Assembly: GCA_030268105.1 (NCBI GenBank)
Contig: BSDZ01000008.1
Location: forward strand, 1,860,001-1,924,000
Direction: 5' to 3'
Source of the DNA: Volvox africanus
Taxonomy: Eukaryota > Chlorophyta > Chlorophyceae > Chlamydomonadales > Volvocaceae
Length of the DNA stretch: 64,000 nucleotides
The notes below the pieces were generated by a model that made no database searches, was not told the origin of the DNA, and saw only the letters and a program-made list of their open reading frames with translations. Positions 61,434 through 64,000 of this stretch are shown here, one piece after another. How positions within the stretch are numbered: the first letter of the stretch is position 1; each line of letters begins with the position of its first letter. The position numbers were made by a program, and so were the translations under genes.

Positions 61434-62036
61434 TATATTCCATTTCTGGCTGAACCTAGTACGCGGATATTCAATGCATATGTATCGCATATCCATCTAA
61501 TATATATATACATATATATTAGATGTAGCTATACGGTACTTACGTGTATACGTACGGCAAAACTGAACGTATCTCTCTACCTGCTGGTCTCTTGTCCTCA
61601 TCTCCCAGACTTTCTGGTGTCTGTTCAACATGAAGAGCGGGAGGATTTCAACCGCTTCATCGAGGTGCGCATTATCCGTTGAGAATACGTGAGCGTATCC
61701 TTTAGTATTCAACATCAGATTGGTGTGGGTTGGAGGGCAGCCATAGCGGCAGCCAGAATCACTTACATGTCGTCCGTATATAAGTAGAAATAGACACCAA
61801 AAGTAACGTTGATGTAAATACTTCATGTCATTTCCGTCGTACAGCAGAAGAAAATGAACGAACAATCCCATGTTAAAAGATATGACTTGGGTTACAAGTA
61901 CAAGAGAAGTCAGTATAAGCATGTACGTTCAACATGCATATGTGCCTTTGTTTCCGTGCAATACATTCCAGACCCGCTCCCAGTAGTGAAAAACAGTGAA
62001 ACAGACGATGCCGCAAGCGAGCACGCAGGGAGATAG
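36833..62036 (+). CDS. Receptor-like protein: Venus-flytrap domain, GCC2/GCC3 Cys-rich region, multi-span membrane domain
   Basis: Exons found: 36833-36949, 37182-37239, 37594-37893, 38004-38048, 40158-40464, 40568-40728, 41244-41464, 42536-42750, 43910-44064, 47117-47352, 48638-48827, 49361-49546, 49846-49945, 50949-51121, 53403-53449, 53803-53955, 54227-54458, 56323-56510, 56801-56848, 57038-57088, 60050-60162, 61609-61664 and a last exon at 61972. The N-terminus is a signal peptide (MAMIILLMCMCLS). A LivJ-type type I binding fold follows (VGVVASLTGPFVEWSDAVNG, YGIELLVLDDKS, FVLGASPAFADSE). Then come cysteine-rich GCC2/GCC3-like modules (CAPGTYRG, SCELCPRDYFSNTSGM, CEPCPANARCEGG), seven or eight membrane helices with LYGWMYERYEAQFCWYETV between them, and a cytosolic tail. 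About 1,110 aa. The junction 41464/42536 is out of phase, so a small exon is missing there; the stop is either 61986 or 62036. Confidence 0.85.
38478..38635 (+). repeat. ~150-bp dispersed repeat, second copy
   Basis: Second copy of the 30207-30355 repeat, in an intron of the receptor-like gene. It is preceded by a CCCTAAA-like degenerate telomere-type stretch (38440-38470). Confidence 0.88.
39747..39950 (+). repeat. GGGGGCCCTGACC-containing repeat family, copy
   Basis: Shares TGGGCGAC, ACAAACATCGGGGGCCCTGA-like text and a downstream GGCTTTGTCTGT-type block with 51350-51600, 61285-61390 and 32583-32660. Copies differ in length and are embedded in introns. Confidence 0.75.
40905..41010 (+). 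repeat. Short MITE-like family, copy 2
   Basis: Shares TAGTAGTTGAGAGCCGCAAA and a distal ACGACTACTAC with the copy at 32365-32470. It lies in an intron of the receptor-like gene. Confidence 0.7.
43395..43625 (+). repeat. Dispersed repeat with GTACGGCTCTCTG ends
   Basis: Matches 61090-61265 (GCGAGCGAG, CAGCAGCAGAG, TATTTCGAGTAG, CCAATGGCAGGCGCCGAAGT). Its first part also matches 60710-60780 (TTATCTCA-GGATCAGGCAG). No coding frame. Confidence 0.8.
44065..44760 (+). repeat. Composite repeat with an internal hexamer array
   Basis: Its left part (44065-44160) is related to 24300-24395, 28515-28610 and, inverted, 52955-53060 (GAAGCTGGGAAAA, CCAATATCTGTACC-like). Its right part (44530-44760) is related to 46520-46700, 55025-55110 and, inverted, 52610-52760. 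Between them lies a degenerate hexamer array (44215-44525). Confidence 0.7.
44215..44525. repeat. Degenerate GTTCAC/GTTCGC hexamer minisatellite
   Basis: About 50 imperfect hexamers of the type GTTCAC, ATTCAC, GCTCGC and GTTCGC, becoming more GC-rich toward the right. Open frames in all plus frames are by-products of the repeat. Confidence 0.88.
44788..45078 (+). mobile_element. Solo LTR of the copia family
   Basis: 291 bp from TGTTGTGATATTC to TTTCACAACA, closely similar to the LTR at 24518-24800. It is flanked by the 5-bp direct repeat GCTAA (44783-44787 and 45079-45083). A solo LTR with an intact target duplication indicates recombination between the two LTRs of a full copy. Confidence 0.95.
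45301..45705 (+). CDS. Unrecognised open frame, 134 aa, in a possible DNA element
   Basis: The frame is open from an ATG for 134 codons and has one hydrophobic stretch near its start (ALATISLGSIAMAAFLTVIA). I do not recognise it. GGATTAGG/CCTAATCC motifs cluster on both sides (45100-45170 and 45780-45900), and the left and right flanks share TGTTT-CACTTG, as in the subterminal repeats of a transposon. It lies in an intron of the receptor-like gene and may be part of a mobile element, or chance. Confidence 0.3.
   Translation: MGSERNRQAFAAMACALATISLGSIAMAAFLTVIAVDTNRANDMKALHNAAAAVIGNPHRFRLVTSPYYVQPRELERNAYLLIAIILIWDNRRVPVFERGRWLAKLAKSLNANLILGGDQVPNCCHHISAQATG
47600..47692. repeat. Imperfect tandem repeat (ATCAAACGATA units)
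   Basis: Six or so degenerate copies of a unit like TATCAAACGATAGA, in both orientations, lie in an intron of the receptor-like gene. Confidence 0.7.
47935..48140 (+). repeat. Diverged copy of the 21083-21815 repeat family
   Basis: Shares CACCCGTGGCAACTACCTGG, CGATATCAGTGATTTT and the TCACTATAATCGGGGTC block with 62718-63015, but is more diverged. Confidence 0.75.
48329..48366. repeat. 14-bp perfect inverted repeat
   Basis: CACCTGCCTGCCCA (48329-48342) pairs with TGGGCAGGCAGGTG (48353-48366) across a 10-nt loop, in an intron of the receptor-like gene. Confidence 0.85.
48850..48960 (-). repeat. Short MITE-like family, inverted copy
   Basis: On the minus strand it matches 32365-32470, including GTGCACCATTAAAACGTGGA. 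It starts about 20 nt after the donor at 48827 of the receptor-like gene. Confidence 0.75.
51350..51960 (+). repeat. GGGGGCCCTGACC-containing repeat family, long copy
   Basis: The longest copy of the family. Its distal part (about 51840-51960) matches the complement of 39410-39560 (GGCCTTTGTAGGCCGACACA type), so the 39.4-39.95 kb copy is a rearranged version. Confidence 0.72.
52780..52925 (+). repeat. G-rich GGGGAC array
   Basis: Repeated GGGGAC-like units (GAACGGGGGACG, GGGGACTGGGGACGCGGG and others) followed by a run of G. On the plus strand it has many G-runs that could form quadruplexes. It occupies the position that the hexamer array has in the related composite repeat at 44065-44760. 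Confidence 0.85.
54063..54175 (+). repeat. Short MITE-like family, copy 4
   Basis: A diverged copy sharing CACCTTGATAT and GTTGGTGTGTG with 40905-41010; a shorter relic lies at 54715-54780. Confidence 0.6.
56036..56141. repeat. 52-bp near-perfect inverted repeat (hairpin)
   Basis: Positions 56036-56087 and 56090-56141 are complementary except at two positions, with a 2-nt loop (GA). It lies in the intron between exons 54227-54458 and 56323-56510. Confidence 0.92.
57430..59990. other. Intron interior with TTCGTAA-rich sequence, no supported exon
   Basis: Between exons 57038-57088 and 60050-60162 there is about 3 kb. It is rich in TTCGTAA/TTACGAA-type words (57470-57710, 59320-59610) and holds a pyrimidine-rich block (57870-58000) and a 26-nt TA-rich tandem repeat (58806-58885). 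I see no exon with conserved sequence. Confidence 0.5.
61090..61265 (+). repeat. Dispersed repeat, second copy of the 43395 family
   Basis: About 80-85 percent similar by eye to 43430-43620. It lies in the intron before the exon at 61609. Confidence 0.8.
61285..61390 (+). repeat. GGGGGCCCTGACC-containing repeat family, short copy
   Basis: Shares TGTTACACTGTGGGCGAC and the GGGGG-TCCTGACCGG block with the 51350 and 39747 copies. Confidence 0.72.
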
Positions 62037-62717
62037 ATGAATAACGGCTTATTTGGCTCAAGGGTATTGTTGAAAGAAAAAGCGTCACATTTCATTAATC
62101 TAAATCTGTTGTATAACTCTTACTGAAGCACATAAACTCGACGTAGAGTAAAGCTCGTGCAAATGGAAGCGTACCTAGCTCAGGTATACGAAATCGGAAG
62201 AAGACTTGGAATCAATTAATCAATCGTATTCAGAATCAATGTGTGAAGGCTAATCAGAGCCAAAGCTTCATCCTCGAACCAAATAGTCAGACTTGGATAG
62301 ACCATAGTAGTCTGATGATCAATTGATGATAAGACAGGCCAAGGAAGTGCGACTTATTATACTCACTTATACACACTTATATCGCAAGTACACGTCCACA
62401 GCGATTCCGAATCTCGTCTGATAAGAGTACATGCTACTATGACCCAGCCACAGCAAGGATCATAGAAAAGCCTTCAGCACATCAGTACAATGCCTCTACC
62501 TTGCAAAGGTATGATCTATGCGCAGATCTATGATCATTCACGCATTAGTCAGTCACATCGCTCACACTACCTGTATCTTATGAATTAATCGAGCGTAATA
62601 TTATGCAAACATCTATTATGCATAAAATTTGCTTATAGATTAGTATAGATAAGTATCATTCGCGACCAAACTGGCGCATGTCACTCGGACGAGAACGGGT
62701 CGCGACAGTAATGTTGT

Positions 62718-63015
62718 GTGTAGGATAGGGGGGTCCATCACCCGTGGCCACTAACCTGGCAGTCCCTACCTTCCCCGGTGTTTCGGGGCACCCTCATCCA
62801 GTCTCCCATGCCGACTTCTCCGAAATCAGTGGTTTTCCCAGGTTCAGCACCCACCACCAGCATCCAGCGGAATCGGCCGAATCAACTAAGACGTCAACTC
62901 CGCTACTGGTTAGCTCGCAGGTCACTTTAATTGGGGTCGTCACCGTCCATCGGCATGGGGGCACCCTGCCCTTATCCTTAGGGTCTTTGGCCCGCTCTCG
63001 GTCGGGGTATAACCT
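62718..63015 (+). repeat. Copy of the 21083-21815 repeat family
   Basis: Read forward it matches the minus strand of 21504-21815 over nearly 300 bp, including CACCCGTGGCCACTAACCTG and GGTCTTTGGCCCGCTC. Confidence 0.88.
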
Positions 63016-63245
63016 GGAACCCCAGGGGCATATTGGTCGTGCCATAACAGTCGTGCCTGAACCTTGTAATAATGTTGTAACAGGGCGAATGGCGCCGAAG
63101 CGCCAGAAAGAGCGAAACTGAATTGTCGTAATTTGGCTTTGTATGACAATAACATAATTGCGTAATAATAGATTAATCACAATAGATCTAACGCATAGAA
63201 CATTTTTTCATTACGTTTTTTCCTTGAGACCTGGCTGGCCACATT

Positions 63246-63506
63246 TCAATGCCAGAAATAAGAAATTTTGTAGTTTCTGAAGCATGGAGTTATGGTTATA
63301 TAACCTTTCCGGCTAGATTGGTCAGTCTTCGTATCATAATGCAGCAGGTTTACCATTCCTATACCAGGAATAACATCTAAAGGGGTATTGCCTTTGTTAT
63401 CTTTAATATTCAAATCTGCTCCGTGCTTGATAAGAAGTTTTGCTCTTTCATAATTTTCATATCTTATTGCTGCGGTCCATAAATTCTCCTTGCACCAGAT
63501 ATTCTA
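63246..63506 (-). pseudogene. Ankyrin-repeat fragment, AT-rich, bacterial-like
   Basis: A minus-strand frame of about 85 codons without an ATG reads KENLWTAAIRYENYERAKLL, then IKHGADLNIKDNKGNTPLDV: an ankyrin repeat (A-LL--HGAD-N--D--GNTPL). Another minus frame just upstream (about 63480-63590) reads IKRIPGLSSTKIEYLVQGEF, so the gene is broken by a frameshift or stop. AT-rich codon use, no introns and high Lys/Asn/Ile content are unlike the algal genes in the window. Confidence 0.6.
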
Positions 63507-63664
63507 TCTTGGTTGATGATAATCCTGGAATACGTTTTATCTCATTGCTTCTTCTATAGTCATTTGATCCGAAAAAAGTCATTTGCTATTGCTATAAAAT
63601 ATACATAGCAATAAATTTCAAGCCATTTCTGTAATTGATATTTCCTTAACTGTTCCATGTTCTA

Positions 63665-63700
63665 ACTTACCGTACGTGCGATGTCGCATACGGCGGCTTC
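63665..63700 (-). other. Hairpin resembling group II intron domain V (degenerate)
   Basis: On the minus strand CCGTATGCGAC and GCACGTACGG pair across a short loop. This closely resembles the conserved domain V helix of bacterial group II introns, but the catalytic AGC triad at its base is not intact. No maturase frame is visible. Confidence 0.4.
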
Positions 63701-64000
63701 AGTTTTATGTTTACCAAAAGCTTTATGAAGAGAGAATATTCCAATATTTTTTCAATAATAATTGCTAGGATTTATTCTCTGAAATTTGGGAGAAAAACCC
63801 CGCACTTGTCAAGTGAATATTTTTAGCGAATCTATAGAGTTTTTTAGGTTTGTGCGTGGTGCACAGCAGCAGTTAAAATTACTGGACGAAAACGGTGAAT
63901 TGTAGCAGTTACCCAAAATTTTCAAGAATTATCTTAATAGTAACTTCGGTATCTTCAACGATATCGTGAGGGACAAAAATTAGCTTTTAAATAATCAAGT

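Larger units (their letters stand above)
62037..64000. other. Terminal region: intergenic repeats, then AT-rich bacterial-like segment
   Basis: From 62037 to about 63120 there is intergenic sequence with one dispersed repeat. From about 63130 to the end the sequence is AT-rich, lacks algal repeats, and carries the ankyrin fragment and the domain V-like hairpin. The last 280 bp hold no recognisable gene. Confidence 0.5.

Overview
This is nuclear DNA of a green alga, most likely a volvocine chlorophyte related to Chlamydomonas, Gonium or Volvox. The reasons are: many short exons with GT-AG (and a few GC-AG) introns, GC-rich coding exons, a chlorophyllide a oxygenase gene of algal type, a Ty1/copia retroelement with a half initiator-tRNA primer site, a TGTAA motif after one stop codon, and TTTAGGG-like repeats. 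Every gene model below was assembled by hand from splice sites, reading phase and protein similarity; no search was run.

Layout. (1) 221-10190, plus strand: the 3' part of a large sacsin-like gene ending in a C3HC4 RING finger, the architecture of the plant sacsin/RING proteins. (2) 11833-15250, plus: a complete six-exon chlorophyllide a oxygenase gene (chlorophyll b synthesis), about 654 aa. (3) 18889-20800, plus: a smaller gene resembling plant proteins annotated as RNA ligase/cyclic phosphodiesterase-like; its 5' end is not resolved. (4) 34853-23203, minus: a 15-exon gene for a secreted or membrane-anchored protein of about 973 aa with a signal peptide, two PstS-like phosphate-binding-protein domains and one C-terminal membrane helix. 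(5) 36833-about 62036, plus: a gene of about 25 kb for a receptor-like protein with a signal peptide, a LivJ-type Venus-flytrap domain, a GCC2/GCC3 cysteine-rich region and seven or eight membrane helices.

Genes 4 and 5 are head to head across about 2 kb, and both pair an extracellular solute-binding fold with a membrane anchor. This pair is the most interesting system in the window: it looks like a nutrient-sensing surface module, with a possible shared promoter that carries a long foldback repeat.

The last 44 kb is lower in GC and loaded with repeats: a damaged copia element in an intron of gene 4, a solo LTR of the same family with a 5-bp target duplication, several dispersed short elements, tetranucleotide and hexanucleotide arrays, and two long near-perfect hairpins. 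The final ~800 bp changes character again. It is AT-rich and carries an ankyrin-like reading frame on the minus strand and a hairpin resembling group II intron domain V, which suggests DNA of bacterial (possibly rickettsial) origin.
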